NCBI GenBank assembly: GCA_037178975.1
Contig: JASJZH010000001.1
Span: 2,418,001-2,482,000 of the forward strand
Source of the DNA: Oscheius tipulae
Lineage: Eukaryota; Nematoda; Chromadorea; Rhabditida; Rhabditidae
Length of the DNA: 64,000 nucleotides
Direction of reading: 5' to 3'
This document shows, piece after piece, positions 31,391 to 43,066 of this stretch (position 1 is its first letter; the number at the start of each line of letters is the position of its first letter). Position numbers and translations under genes: made by a program. The notes below the pieces were generated by a model. That model was given only the letters and a program-made list of their open reading frames with translations. It was not told where the DNA came from and did not search any database.

Positions 31391-31405
31391 TTTTTTTCCA
31401 GAAAG

Positions 31406-34242
31406 ATGTCGATATCTTTCCGCGTCAATCCTGAATATGCTCAAATTAGTGAAATTGTGCCCGGACTGTTCATCTGCGGAGTCAGCTCCCTGACTGGGGA
31501 GGAGATGAAACTGAACAAGATCACACATATCATTAATGCTACAAATGAGGTTTGTTGGGAGACAGAGAGACAGAGAAACAGAAAGACAACTTCCCTCAAA
31601 TCCAAAATTTAGGTTCCCAACCTCCGAAGTCTCGGTGATATCCAGCGTACCAAGCTCTGGCTCGACGACACCCCTCAATCCTACATCTACCCTCATCTGG
31701 AGCTTCAGAGCGATCAAGTTCGTTCCCTTTTGATAGTGCAAAGTCCCTGGAAGCTCCCGTGAGACATTACACCTCCCTGTTCCCTTTTTGCCCTCGCCTC
31801 TCCGCATGACTTGACTTTACGGGGAAAGCTCGAGACCTAGGGGGTGGATATTGTTGTTTAGAGAGGTCCAATTACGGAAAAGGTGTAAATATTTTGACAT
31901 TTCAGACAGTCTGCTGCTGAAAAGCTCCAACCTACATAAAAAATTGAATTTGCTCTTATCAAGCGGCGCGTCTCTAGTTCAATTATCTCAAAAGTTGGTA
32001 TCAGTCACGTGGAGAGACGCGGTGAAATTCGAACTTTCAGATCCAAGCAATCATCGCCGATGGAGGTCGAGTCCTCGTTCATTGTGTGGCCGGAGTCTCG
32101 AGATCTGCCTCGATTTGTCTCGCCTTTCTGACCAAGTACAGGTTGGTTCTCGAACTTTATACTGTTTTCGAACGGAACTGTGCTGGGAAGTGATAAGGGG
32201 ACTGTTTCCTGGGGCGGTCACATGGCAGAGGAAAAAAAATAGCAAACTGTATACAGATCATGTTTCCGCTCGGAGAGAGGGATCAGCTGATTGGAGCAGT
32301 GAACAAAATGAGTAACCGGGGTCTGTTTAGGAAAGAGACAAAAGACCGTTCTTCAGGAGTCATCTTTCCCCTTCCCCAAAACTCTGATAGGGAGACAAAA
32401 ATGAGACTCTCAATGGGAAACTCTTTCGAGATCAACCCCTTCGCTTTGAAATGACATACTCTTCAAACTGTCCGACTGAACTCTTCAGGGTCTTTTATGA
32501 TACGACTTTATCTAGTAGATCCAGAGTCTTTTTAAATTCTAGTAATTAGTTACGGTTTCAAATTCCAAAGTAATAGTTAGAAACAGAATTCAGTTGCACA
32601 ACACTCTAATTAAGTGCATAATTTGCTTCGACTACTAGAACTATTTGCTTCTGGGAGAATTTGAAATTGTCGTTCGTGTATCATAAACGAACTTCGAACA
32701 GACTAGTTAGATACAGTAGACAATTATGACTGTTCCTCAACTGCCTCAACTCTCTTTGAGAACTAGGCACATGACTCCTTAAATGATTCTTACTAGTCCC
32801 ACGTGAACTATAAGTTTCTGATCTGTCAGATCCTATCAAATTCAGGAGATTCATAAATTTCCTAGACTCACAGTCCCTTTCACAATTTATATCCAGACTA
32901 GCCTCCTGGTTACACCGTGACTACCAGTCCTATTGAGAACCTGTCTATAGACTCGGGTACGGTACAGGTACTAGAGCGCTCGCTTCAGTACCATCGAGAA
33001 CGTGTCTGTACCATAGACCCATTATCCGAGCATTACAACTGGAATGACCATTAGGATCTTATTGGGAAACCGATTGACTCATACGTCGCGACTAAATCCA
33101 AAAGGATTCATGGCACATGTAACAGTGGCAGTATAACCACCCATTTCCAGATGCCGAAGCCTTCGCGACGCCTACCATCTAATGAAGTCGAAACGTCCCA
33201 TGGTCCGACCCAACCTCGGCTTCTGGCGTCAACTTATCGCCTTCGAACAGGTAAGGAAGCTTCTCTTATCGCTCTCAGAGACGGATTTAGTCCAGACTAT
33301 TTTTTTTCGCGGAAAATGATAACCGTGTCCTTTTGTCATCTCGCGATTTTCAGCACATCAAGGGAAATGCCGGCAGCGTCAGACTTGTTCGTGACGATGC
33401 TCAGCCGGATTGTCTTCTTCCTGACGTCTATTTGACACAGGCCATCCCAGCGAGACCTCAGGTAAGGAGAAGAGAAGATGTCAGACATGGCGTTTTTTGA
33501 ACTTTTCTAAGTACCCGCATGACCGCGGGGTCATTAGGAGTTTACAGCCTGGCCTGTTGCCAGCCGGAAGCTCGGCAACAGCCGTCTCATTGAATCTCAC
33601 TTTTAGTGTTTCTTTGGGGCACAAGGGACTCTTGACAGCTTCCTAAACAGAGTAAAACTACTGAACGAAGTAGTACTGCCAGGATCAAGTATTGGAAATG
33701 ACCCTTAAACAGTGACAAGGTTTAGAGTTGACAGACTGACAGTAACTATGTGACAGAGAGAATGAAAGGGAACACATCAGCTGGGACAGAAGAGTTGAAC
33801 AGGTAGACAGGAAGAAGAGATCAGTGGCCCAGATGGACAGATCCAGGCTCAGAAGAGACAGGGAGAGGATCTGAAGCTAACGAGTTGAAAGGGGAACTGT
33901 GGAAGACAGGGCAAGAATGAGAGACTGAACGATGCAGGTTCAATAGAACACTAGTGGACTGACAGGATAGGAAAAAAGTTGCCAGATTGACAGGAACAAA
34001 CTATGGGAATTGACAGGCTGATTAGAAAATGTCATAGGCAGGACAGATTGAATTACAAACTGAGAGAAACTCCCACCAAAGAAAACGTCTTATTACTCTC
34101 TCAACAAATCAATTTTCAGAGTCCCGAACAAGAAGCCGAGCGAGCCAGTGATGAGAAGAGAGAACGCCGTCCCTCCGAAAGAAAATCCAAATTTCGTCCT
34201 GTCTTGGAACCATTGTCAGAGCTGGCTGAAGCTGTCTGCTAG
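31406..34242 (+). CDS. Atypical dual-specificity protein phosphatase
   Basis: Small DUSP of the DUSP14/18/21-like type, which removes phosphate from Tyr and Ser/Thr residues through a phosphocysteine intermediate. Exons 31406-31549, 31613-31717, 32041-32141, 33151-33250, 33354-33461 and 34120-34242 give about 226 residues. N-terminal beta strands: ISEIVPGLFICGVSSLTGEE and KITHIINATNEVPN. General-acid loop: LWLDDTPQSYIYPHL. P-loop: VHCVAGVSRSAS, matching HCx5R-S/T with catalytic Cys and Arg present. C-terminal helices: SLRDAYHLMKSKRPMVRPN and LGFWRQLIAFE. The tail is charged (ERRPSERKSKF) and ends SELAEAVC. TTTTTTTCCAG ends at 31401, 4 bp before the ATG, an ideal trans-splice acceptor. AATAAA occurs near 34396. 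Confidence 0.93.
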
Positions 34243-34559
34243 AAACTCTACGTGTCACTCTCTGTCCAAAACTGCTGCGGGTCAATCTGTAATTGCCTCC
34301 CCCTCTCTATGTGTGTGCTTCAAGACAAGAACTATTCGGTTATTCTACGTGACGGGTCCGATAGAGAGCCTTCTTTCCGCAATGTATATGATGCTAATAA
34401 ATTGATTCAATTGTTCACAGGCTTTGCTGGGACGGTATCTATCCAGAGAGGCAGACAGAGAGAATACAACAGCTTTAAACATATTTTATTCAGAAGGCGA
34501 GATTTTCCAGCGACCAGACTCTGACATTTTCTCTTCCTCTGGGTCGGTCGTGCGAAGGT

Positions 34560-34805
34560 TCATTTGTCCTCTTCCTTATCATCCTCTCTCTCCTGCTTGA
34601 TGCCCTCGCTCACTTCTTCCTTCTTCTCCTCTGGCCTATTCCCCAGAGCAGTAGCAGCTTCTTCTCATCCTTACCAGTCCAGCGGTAGATTCAGATCGGC
34701 GTTCCCCTTCTTGGCCGTCTGGATCAGATGCGCCTTGATCGGATTGTATCTAGGCTCCTCGTAGTAGTCGAGCTCGTTCAGATGCTTGATGATCAGACAC
34801 ATCTC
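34560..34805 (-). pseudogene. C-terminal exons of a CK1-family-like kinase (fragment)
   Basis: Two exons on the minus strand: 34805-34675 (EMCLIIKHLNELDYYEEPRY, NPIKAHLIQT, NLPLDW) and 34635-34560 (PEEKKEEVSEGIKQERED, stop), joined by a 39-nt intron. The pattern of a final helix plus Y-x-x-P-x-Y resembles the C-lobe end of casein-kinase-1 relatives, followed by an acidic tail. The intron side is cut at about 34815, where the duplicated upstream region of the secreted protein gene begins. No catalytic domain exists here. Confidence 0.45.
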
Positions 34806-35119
34806 CTGGAGAATCGACGGTTAGCCTCGACGAAATCTAAGAGACCCCTTGACATCTGCTCTACTTTCTCCCTATCGTCAAAGACCAAATTAGGAACGTT
34901 TTGAAATGGATGATTTTACTTTTTGGTACATATTGAGGCTGGAAGCACACTATCGCGATAAACGTGTTTATGGGCTGAGATGCAAACAGACACTGTCTGA
35001 TCGAGACACTGTTTGAAGAGACAACTGTTTTTTCACCTCCTCTGCATTGCTTTCTAATCACGTCCATACTAAGGTAGCAGCAGGACACAACGCTTACCGC
35101 TGTTCTCTGGACGTCAGCC

Positions 35120-36273
35120 ATGAAGCGCCACGACATGCTGCAGATTCTCAGCTTATTTGCTGCTCTCATGTTCGCGGTAAACTATGTAATTTTCCTAGTG
35201 ACCAATTTCAGGCAGCGGACCCTCTAGCTGGAATGGAACAAGTTATAGCTGTGATTCCTCAAAGGGTAGTCAGAGTTGTGCAGGTGCGTCTCTTGCTGTT
35301 TTAAAATAACAAGTTCCCAGATTTCCGAACAAGCCAACACTATCGCCCAAACAACTTACAATCCAGCAGCTGCTGCCAACTTCAAAGCGAAATATGCTGC
35401 ACTGCTCCAGACCGAGAAGGACATTGGTGCTGAGATCAACAACATTATCGGGCTCAGTGGCCAGATTAACGGTCTGCATCAACAGACCCTTGTTCGAAAA
35501 GGACAGCAGGAGGCCAACATCAAGAATCTGAACACACAGGTGCATCGAATGGCAGCTGATGTACATGCCAATGAGCAACATCTTGCCAAGCTCAATGCTG
35601 AACTGACTAATGTAAGTCGATGATTTTTCAAGATTCAGTCTTTAGGCAGAGGCACAGTTGGCTGAAGCCAAGCGAAAAAAGAAGAAGGGGAGCAGGTGGA
35701 ACCGTAAGTCGAAGATTATTCCCTGTATTTAAAGTAAACCAGCCATTCGTTGGGTGCGTCGTGCGATCGAACATTTCAAGAAGGAAGTTCAAAAGCGACG
35801 ACAGCTTCGGGACTCAGTAATGGACGCTAGGAACAGGGTAGCAGGTGAGAGTTGTGGGCAAACATAGATAAAAGACAATTTCAGCGGCTCGAGACCAAAG
35901 TAACAATCAGAAACAGCACCTACAGAACCAGTTGACGGCTGCTCTACACATCGCCGCCGTTAATAATAACCTTTTGCAGCGAATTAACACCCTTCTCAAT
36001 CGCGGAAATGTGGCCAAGGAACAGTTGACGGGCATGCATCTCTATCTCGGCCGTCTTCATCCTCACATGGAGGACATCAGCAGGAATCTGAAACTGATTT
36101 ATCCACCGGCTGGGAAGACACCTGCCTCAAAATTCTTACTGTTTTTTCAAGGCTTCAAGGATATCAATACGATACCCGATACCCGATTTCTCAAAAATTC
36201 ACTTGCCACTTTGCAGAAGTTCAACAACGGTCAAGAGACTGAAATCGCCAAGTTCCAACAGTTCGTTGGATAA
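35120..36273 (+). CDS. Secreted coiled-coil protein, copy A
   Basis: Six exons: 35120-35176, 35212-35283, 35321-35611, 35646-35703, 35743-35844 and 35885-36273; introns 34-40 nt; about 322 residues. A signal peptide is seen (MKRHDMLQILSLFAALMFA). Long heptad-rich helices follow (FKAKYAALLQTEKDIGAEIN, NIIGLSGQINGLHQQTL), then a Lys-rich linker and a second helical part (LLNRGNVAKEQLTGMHLYL). I do not recognise the family; it is probably an extracellular helical protein. A close paralogue lies at 40922-42070, with 5' flanks also duplicated. Near residues 275-300 copy A has an altered, longer segment (SKFLLFFQGFKDINTIPDTR) with a GATACCC direct repeat that copy B lacks. Confidence 0.8.
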
Positions 36274-36559
36274 ATATGAAGATATTATTCAAAAAATTTT
36301 TGCTGCGAAAGGCTTTTCTGACTTACATATCGCGGAGACTCTCGGCTTCAGATCGTCCGAATATGCATGACAGCCCGCTGTTGACGGTACGAATGTGGCA
36401 GATTGAGCCTAGCTCTGTTAAATTTCGATACAATGTTTGGTTACACTGTAATAAGCCACTCTAGACAGACAGACAGAGGACAAAGCAGACAGTTACAGCG
36501 ACAGTTGGGAAGAAAGGAAAAGTAAAACCTACCAGAACTCCGGAACTTTTTTTTTTCGG

Positions 36560-36830
36560 TCGAAAATTTATTTTAAATTGTCCTCGCGTCTCTGTCTGTC
36601 TGTGTGTCTGCCGGAAGCTCGGCAACAGCCGTCTCTTTGAATCTCACTTTTAGTGTTTGTTTGGGGCACAAGGGACTCTTGACAGCTTCCTGAACAGAGT
36701 AAAACTACTGAACGAAGTAGTACTGCCAGAATCAAGTTTCGAAAATGACCCTTGGACAGTGACAAGGTTTAGAATTGACAGACTGACAGTAACTATGTGA
36801 CAGAGAGAATGGCGAGATTTTGGATGGCGA
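36560..36830. repeat. Copy of an upstream intron segment
   Basis: 36605-36810 is nearly identical to 33560-33770, in the fifth intron of the phosphatase (CCGGAAGCTCGGCAACAGCC, GAAGTAGTACTGCCAG, CAGTAACTATGTGACAGAG). It is a direct duplication, 3 kb apart, that places intron sequence between copy A and the second kinase fragment. Confidence 0.75.
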
Positions 36831-37150
36831 GAGAATGGCGAGAAGGCGAGATTTTCCAGCGACATTAGACTCCCTTGACATCCGATCTTCACTTAGGCTA
36901 TGGGTCGGTCGGGCAAAGGGTCCCCTGTCTTCTTTCTCATCATCCTCTCCCTCCTGCTTATTGCCCTCGTTCACTTCCTTCTTCTCCTCCGCCTATTCTC
37001 CAGAGCAGCAGCAGCTGACTTTTTTTTTCCTTCCTGGCCACCATCCAGTCCAGCGGCAGAGTCAGATCGACGATCCTCTTCTTGGTCGTCTGGATCAGAT
37101 GCCTATCCAATCTCGAGATCTTCCTTGCGCCCCTGCTCGATACATTGATG
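36830..37150 (-). pseudogene. Second, degraded kinase C-terminal fragment
   Basis: Related to 34500-34790 (shared CATCCTCTCCCTCCTGCTT, CAGTCCAGCGGCAGA, TCTTGGTCGTCTGGATCAGATG) but with insertions and frame breaks. It preserves the order seen in the first fragment, so the whole block 33.6-35.1 kb was probably copied. Confidence 0.65.
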
Positions 37151-37354
37151 ACAGTTCCGCTCAGTCTCTGTCTCTGTCCAAGAACCTAGAACTTACGGTC
37201 TTGTCTACCGACGCGGTAGACATCAGCATATGAAAATCCACAAAGGAAATCTGGAGCTAGGAAGACATCGCCACTAGACACATATCGGACAGAGTATTAA
37301 TCATAATTTATACGCACATGCGCAAAGTTCAATGAACCTTCTTCGCGATCTTCC

Positions 37355-39779
37355 CTAGTCGAGCTCCTTGATGAAGTCCAGGGTACGCTTCTTCGATTGA
37401 TCCATGGCCTGCTCCATGCGTGCAGTGAGGAACTTGGTCACGTCGCCAAGCTGCCCAGAGGCTTTGGACTTGGTCTGAGAGAGCTTGGCCTAAAATTTAA
37501 GACTTTTTCTTACCAAGAAAAATCACTCACTATAGTTTCCTCTTTGCTCAGGTGCAAGTTCTTGCCTACAGCCGTAATAGTTGGCATGATCCATCTGCTC
37601 GAGGTTTCCGTGTAGGTTTCAGCACAAACGTGCATGACAGTAGCGATCGCGGTCACGTGAGCCACAGATGCGATGACCTGATCCGCTAGAAGCTTCCTTC
37701 CAGTCGCGGTTTGCTGAAAGTAAGAAGTGATTGAACTTCGATACTCCCTGTGTTACCTTGTCAGCAATCTCCGTCATCCTTTTGATGATTTCCGCAATTT
37801 CTCGAATCTTGCTGGCCATATACTGTAAAGGTTTTGTAAGTGTACACCGTACAGTAAGCCTACCCTGAAAGAATAAAAGAAACTGGAATTCTTTATCTCC
37901 TTCTTGGCCTCAGTCAACAGGACCATTCCCTTTTCCAGATATTCAATCATTTCTGATAGCTCAGTGAAGTTCCCCATCTTCTTTACCTGTTTCTATAAAT
38001 AACGACCTTCAAAGTTTTTTTAACCCGCTCTCTCATTTCCTGCTCGTATTTCTTGATCTGATCCGCGTATTCCCTTTCTGCAGCGGCCTCTCCCTCGTAG
38101 GCGATCTTCATTTGTTCCTTCTTCACCTTCTCCATTTTGCTGTTAGATTCACAGGTCAGACAGCCACGATGCAACTCTTGCAACATCTGAAAGGAAAGAT
38201 TTGACCTTACGCAATACGATTGGCAGGCCAACGTAGGTTTTACAGTCAGAATAGGGAACCGAATTCGACAATGGGAACGAACATAACTGTAACAAAGGTG
38301 TTATCCTGACTTCTCGATGCCTGTCAAAAGATTCTGGTGGCCATTCAGATGGCTGTTTCTCCCTATCTCTGTCTATCTGTCTGTCACACGACCTTTTACT
38401 TTATTAGCTAAGTATTCAACGCGACCATACTAGAGGTAAGTCTCATAACGAACAATGAATGCGCTCGCTGACTGAACTGAACAAAGCAACTTACTTCAAT
38501 AGTTCGTCTGAACTTTGTCACAACCGTCTTCGCTTCAGTTTCACAAACTTCGGCAGCAATATTGAGCTTTTTCAGATAATTGTTGAGCATGAAGGCCCGC
38601 GCTTCCCTTTCATCCTGCGTTAAAGGACTGTCGGTAATCAAAAAACAAAGACAAACCGATGATAACAGTTTGATTGTGCTCCTTAGAACACTTGGAATCT
38701 CAATCAGATTCAACTTTACTCGACTCATACTTTCGTCAGCTTGACGAAAGGAATCACACATGCTGCCAACCATCTGAATCAATGATGCGCGGAAGCTTCT
38801 GAAATACGAGATTTCAAAAACAGTCTAAACCATACTTTGCAGAAGTGAGAATCTTGAACTGCTCGATGGGCATCAGATCCGAGACCAAAGATACCTCTGG
38901 CACCAGAGCAGCTATTTGGACGAGGTTTTCGGCAACAATAAGAACTGCCTGGAAGTCAGCACTACTTGTTTTCAAATCTACTTCTGATTGTCAGTGTATC
39001 TATGTGTGTCTGTCTTTCTGTCTGAAGACTTGTAGACACTAGTTTGGACGCGAGGGACCAGGGGTTCGATGCCACTCGAGGTCTAATTTTTTTAAAGTAT
39101 TATTTTGTAGCTATTTTTTAGCTGATTATTAATGTGTAATCATAATGAGGGATTTTAATCTTCAAAATAAATTACAGAGCTTGAAAGTTTTAGCGAAAAA
39201 GTGGTGTATATGTTACAGTTGGTATTGAACGCAACTAGTTGAAATTGAACGTTCAATTCCAACTAGTTGGGTTCGATACCAACGAATGTTCAATTCCAAC
39301 TGCAACATATCTGTTACTAATGATAAGAGACGCCCCGAGTTCGAAGCTATTTTTAGAAGACAAACGCAATAGAAAGAAACGAACAGGTTTACATAATCCT
39401 TCTCCCCCTAGACAATCTTTACACTTCATAAAAATTAAAGCACCAAAATCTCCAGTTCATCAAAGCACCTTACCTCTTGGAAGGCTCCAATGCTGACCAT
39501 TTTATTGACAAGAGCGGCAGACTGCATGAGACCGAATGTTATTTTAAGCTAAACAGTGCTTGGGAATCCAGCAAGGATTGTGAACTTACCTCATACTCGG
39601 AATCGATTTCTCCCAAGCAATTGTGAAATTCTGCATCGGTGTAGTTCTAAAATAATCGTCATTGAGAGTGAGACTAGTTTACACCTTTTTAGGAACATCC
39701 GGACAGAAGCTCGATGATCTTACCACACGAACACTGCTTGAAGCAGGTAGAGTAGACAGCACAGCAATGGTATAAGCAT
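37355..39779 (-). CDS. Secreted all-helical protein of unknown family, 11 exons
   Basis: Exons (minus): 39779-39729, 39646-39590, 39521-39474, 38948-38836, 38798-38720, 38614-38495, 38186-38025, 37986-37864, 37822-37757, 37713-37531 and 37489-37355. All phases agree; about 378 residues. The start MLIPLLCCLLYLLQAVF is a signal peptide; its donor (GTGTGG) is weak. Helical segments: SAALVNKMVSIGAFQE, FKILTSAKSFRASLIQMVG, ARAFMLNNYLKKLNIAAEV, a highly charged coiled coil EKVKKEQMKIAYEGEAAAER, then ELSEMIEYLEKGMVLLTEAK. It ends KKRTLDFIKELD. I do not recognise the family. It lies between the two secreted coiled-coil genes on the opposite strand; the shared architecture (signal peptide plus helices) suggests a related extracellular role, but that is inference. 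Confidence 0.75.
39044..39082 (+). repeat. tRNA-derived (SINE-like) relic
   Basis: GGACCAGGGGTTCGATGCCAC resembles a tRNA T-arm/B box and is followed by AATTTTTTTAAAG. Very similar B-box-plus-T-run motifs are at 63265-63300 and 63600-63636. No full cloverleaf can be drawn. It lies in the large third intron of the helical protein gene. Confidence 0.35.
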
Positions 39780-39949
39780 GGTGCAGGGGTCAAACGCTAC
39801 TTTCTGTCTGTATTTAAAGAATCGTCCAGTGTTGTGATAACAGCGGTGGGTTGTTTTGGCCGGAAGGGTGGTATCGACACAGCTGCGAGTTCTTCGTACC
39901 ACCATTTATCTTGTAAGGATCAACAGCTGGGAAAAGTTTAGCAGCAACG

Positions 39950-40920
39950 ATCTTCAGACAGAGCTTCCCAGGAAAAATGCTTAACGTTTTCTTCCAGAAT
40001 CTTCGAAGGTCAAGATACCCAAATTTAAACTACAAATTTGGTCAAAAGATAGTACACCACCCTCAAGATAAACAAGAAGTGATTCTCGGAAGAAGATCAG
40101 AAACCGAACAAGTGTCGACAACAGAAGAACGGTACCCGAGAATCAAAAGTTCTTGCGGGAGATGGCCAGCTGTTCTAGTTTTCCAGTTTCTCACTGATAG
40201 GTAGCCTCCGTTCCGACTATGGTTCTGTTCCTCTCTTCTTTCCTATCTCCTCTGCTTGTGATTCACATAGCTGAAAGACAGTACACCACCCTCAAGATCC
40301 GTGGTTTGCGATAGACTGTCGGTTCTGGATGGCTAGTTAGAATGACTTTCTCTTTTTAAAAGGGAGCCAGTCGCTTACGCTCCTGACGGAGCGGCTCACA
40401 ATGTCGATGTTCGTTTTGTAACTTGAACTGTTTAATTCTTCTAACTCGTTTTGTCACCTCTAATCTGGGATAACACTCGCCAGAAAAGGACAAAAACATT
40501 GTTAAGTGTTTTCCAGATTAGAGTTCACATGTGTCGCAGATGAAAGCCTTTTGCCAATTGAAGGTAGGATAGGTCACGGACTAAATTTCATCATGCGACA
40601 AGGCAGAACGACAGGTTAGCCCCGACGAAATCTAAGAGACCTCTTGACATTTGCACTACTTTCTCCTTATCGTCAAAGACCAAATTAGGAACGTTTTAAA
40701 ATGAATGATTTTACTTTTTGGTACATACTGAGGCCGGAAGCACACTATCGCGATATATGTGTTTATCGACTGAGATGCAAACAGCACTGATCGAATCGCT
40801 GTTTAAAGAGACAACTGTTTTTGCACCTGCTCTGCAATGCTTTCTAACCAGGCCCATACTATAAATGCTAAGGTAGCAGCAGGATACGACGTTTACCGGT
40901 GTTCTGTGGACGTCTGCAGC
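39950..40920. other. Intergenic region
   Basis: 40440-40510 carries the TCTAATCTGGGATAACACTCG element. 40340-40400 is an inverted relative of 46380-46450 (CCAGTCGCTTACG..TCCTGACGG). 40610-40920 is the duplicated 5' flank of copy B, matching 34810-35118. No gene supported. Confidence 0.5.
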
Positions 40921-40921
40921 C

Positions 40922-42070
40922 ATGAAGCGCCACGACATGCTGCAGATTCTCAGCTTATTTGCTGCTCTCATGTTCGCGGTAAACTTTGTAATTTTCGGCC
41001 TGATGACCAATTTCAGACAGCGGACCCTCTAGCTGGAATGGATCAAGCTATAGCTGTGATTCCTCAAAAGGCGGTCAGAGTTGTGCAGGTGCGATTCTTG
41101 CTTTTTTTAAAATAACAACTTCCCAGATTTCTGAACAAGCCAACACTATCGCCCAAACAACTTTCAATCCAACAGTTGCTGCCGACTTCAAGGCGAAATA
41201 TGCTGCACTGCTCCAGACAGAGAAAGACATTGGAGCTGAGATCAACAACATTGTCGGGCTCAGTGGTCAGATTAACGGTCTGCATCAACAGACCCTTGTT
41301 CGAAAATTACAGGAGGAGGCCAACATCAACAATCTGAACGCACAGATCCATCGAATCGCAGCTGATGTAAGTGCCAATGAGCAGCATTTTGCCAAGCTCA
41401 ATGCTGAGCTGACTAATGTAAGTCGATGAGTTTTCAAGGTTCTGTCTCGACTTTTAGGCAGAGGCACAGTTAGCTGATGCTGAGCACGGGCTGGAAGAGG
41501 CCGAGAAAAAGAAGAAGAAGAAGAAAAAGGGATGGAGAAATTTTTCCAGTAAATCGAAGATTATTTCCTGTTTTTAAAGAAATCTAGCCATTCATTGGGT
41601 GCAACGTATAATCGATTATTTCAAGAAGGAAGTTCCAAAGCGACGGCAGCTTCGAGACTCGCTAATGGACAGTAAGAACAAGGTAGCAGGTATGAGTTGT
41701 GGGCAAACGCAGATAAAAGATGCTTTCAGCGGCTCGAGACCAAAGTAACAATCAGAAACAGCACCTACAGAACCAGTTGACGGCTGCTCAACACATTGTC
41801 GCCGTTAATAATAATCTCGTGCACCGCATTAACACCCTTCTCAATCGCGGAAATGTGGCCAAGGAACAGTTGACGGGCATGCATCTCTATCTCGGACGAC
41901 TTCATCCTCACATGGAGGTCATCAACAAGAATCTGGAACTGGTTGATCAGCTGGCTGAGAAGGCTCCTGCCGAATTCACCCGAATCCTAAAAGATTCACT
42001 TGCTACTTTGCAGACGTTCAACAACGGCCAACAGACTGAAATCGCCAAGTTTCAACAGATCGTTGGATAA
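40922..42070 (+). CDS. Secreted coiled-coil protein, copy B
   Basis: Paralogue of 35120-36273 with the same six-exon structure: 40922-40978, 41017-41088, 41127-41417, 41458-41548, 41588-41689 and 41730-42070; about 317 residues. The signal peptide is identical to copy A. The fourth exon is longer, adding an Ala/Glu/Lys helix (AEHGLEEAEKKKKKK). The C-terminal part NLELVDQLAEKAPAEFTRIL keeps an unbroken helix, so B is probably the ancestral form. It ends FQQIVG. The 3' flanks of A and B are also alike (GCCACTCTAGACAGACAGAC). Confidence 0.8.
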
Positions 42071-42399
42071 ATATGAAGATATTATTCAAAATTTATTTGC
42101 TGCGGTATGTTTTTCTGGCATATTGCGGGGACTCTCGGCTTCAGATCGTCCGAATAAGTATGACAGCCCACTGTTGACGGTACGAATGTGACAGATTAAA
42201 CCTAGTTGCGTTAAATTCCGATACGATGTTTGGTTACACTGAAATAAGCCACTCTAGACAGACAGACAGAGACAGAGGACAAAGCAGACAGTTACAGCGA
42301 CAGTTGGGAAGAAAGGAAAAGTAAAACCTACCAGAACTCCGGAAGAATTCATAGTGGCTGCTGCTTGGAGACTGACAAACTTGAACTTTTTTTTCGGTC

Positions 42400-43060
42400 G
42401 AAGATCTGTTTTAAATAGTCATCTCTCTGCCTGTGTGTATGTCTGAAGCTTTAATTGCTAACTTTTGCCAATTACTTTGTGCGGACAGAAGGAAAGAGAA
42501 ATCGAGTTGATTGGAAGGAATTGAGAACTTACTGTTATTGAGCCCCAAGGGGCGATAGCATTACTTGTATCGAAAAACTCTGGGGAACTATTTTGCTGCA
42601 GTTTCTTTCAATTGTTTGTTTTCTGATAGTTAGCGAGCAATAGTGTTGATCCTTTGAAAAGAATTGTAAGTTCCTAATCGAAGTGGACTACAATTAGAGG
42701 AAAACAGATTGCTCGCTGGCTACCAGGATCAGAGAACTTGTACTGTCTTCACTGCTCCTGCTCAACCCTGTGGAGATGAGTGGTAGAACGAGGAGATGGC
42801 TTTGGTTGCAGTTTGGTAAATGGAGTATAAGCCAAAAGGCAGTAGTAGGGCTATGTTGCTCTGTTTCTCTGTCTTTTCACCTTTCTGATAACATGCTACA
42901 TCTGTCAGCCTGTCAATATCTGCAGATATTTTTCCGTCTCTTTACAGCCATCCTGTCCCTGTCACTCTCACCCTTACCGACAATTTTGAACATTTATAGT
43001 TAACATTTGGTTTATATAGATAGTAGACAAAGAGGATGGATAGAAGTGGTCAAAGATCGT
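42400..43060. other. Intergenic region between copy B and nlp-38
   Basis: No gene supported. One 77-codon hydrophobic ORF at 42770-43003 (plus) has no splice context or recognisable motif. Confidence 0.4.
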
Positions 43061-43066
43061 GTTCGA

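Noticed and set aside
37981-38030. A 20-nt intron in the helical protein gene (GTCGTTATTTATAGAAACAG)
   Set aside because: A 38-nt intron starting at GTTAAAAAAAC uses the same acceptor, keeps frame and has normal length.
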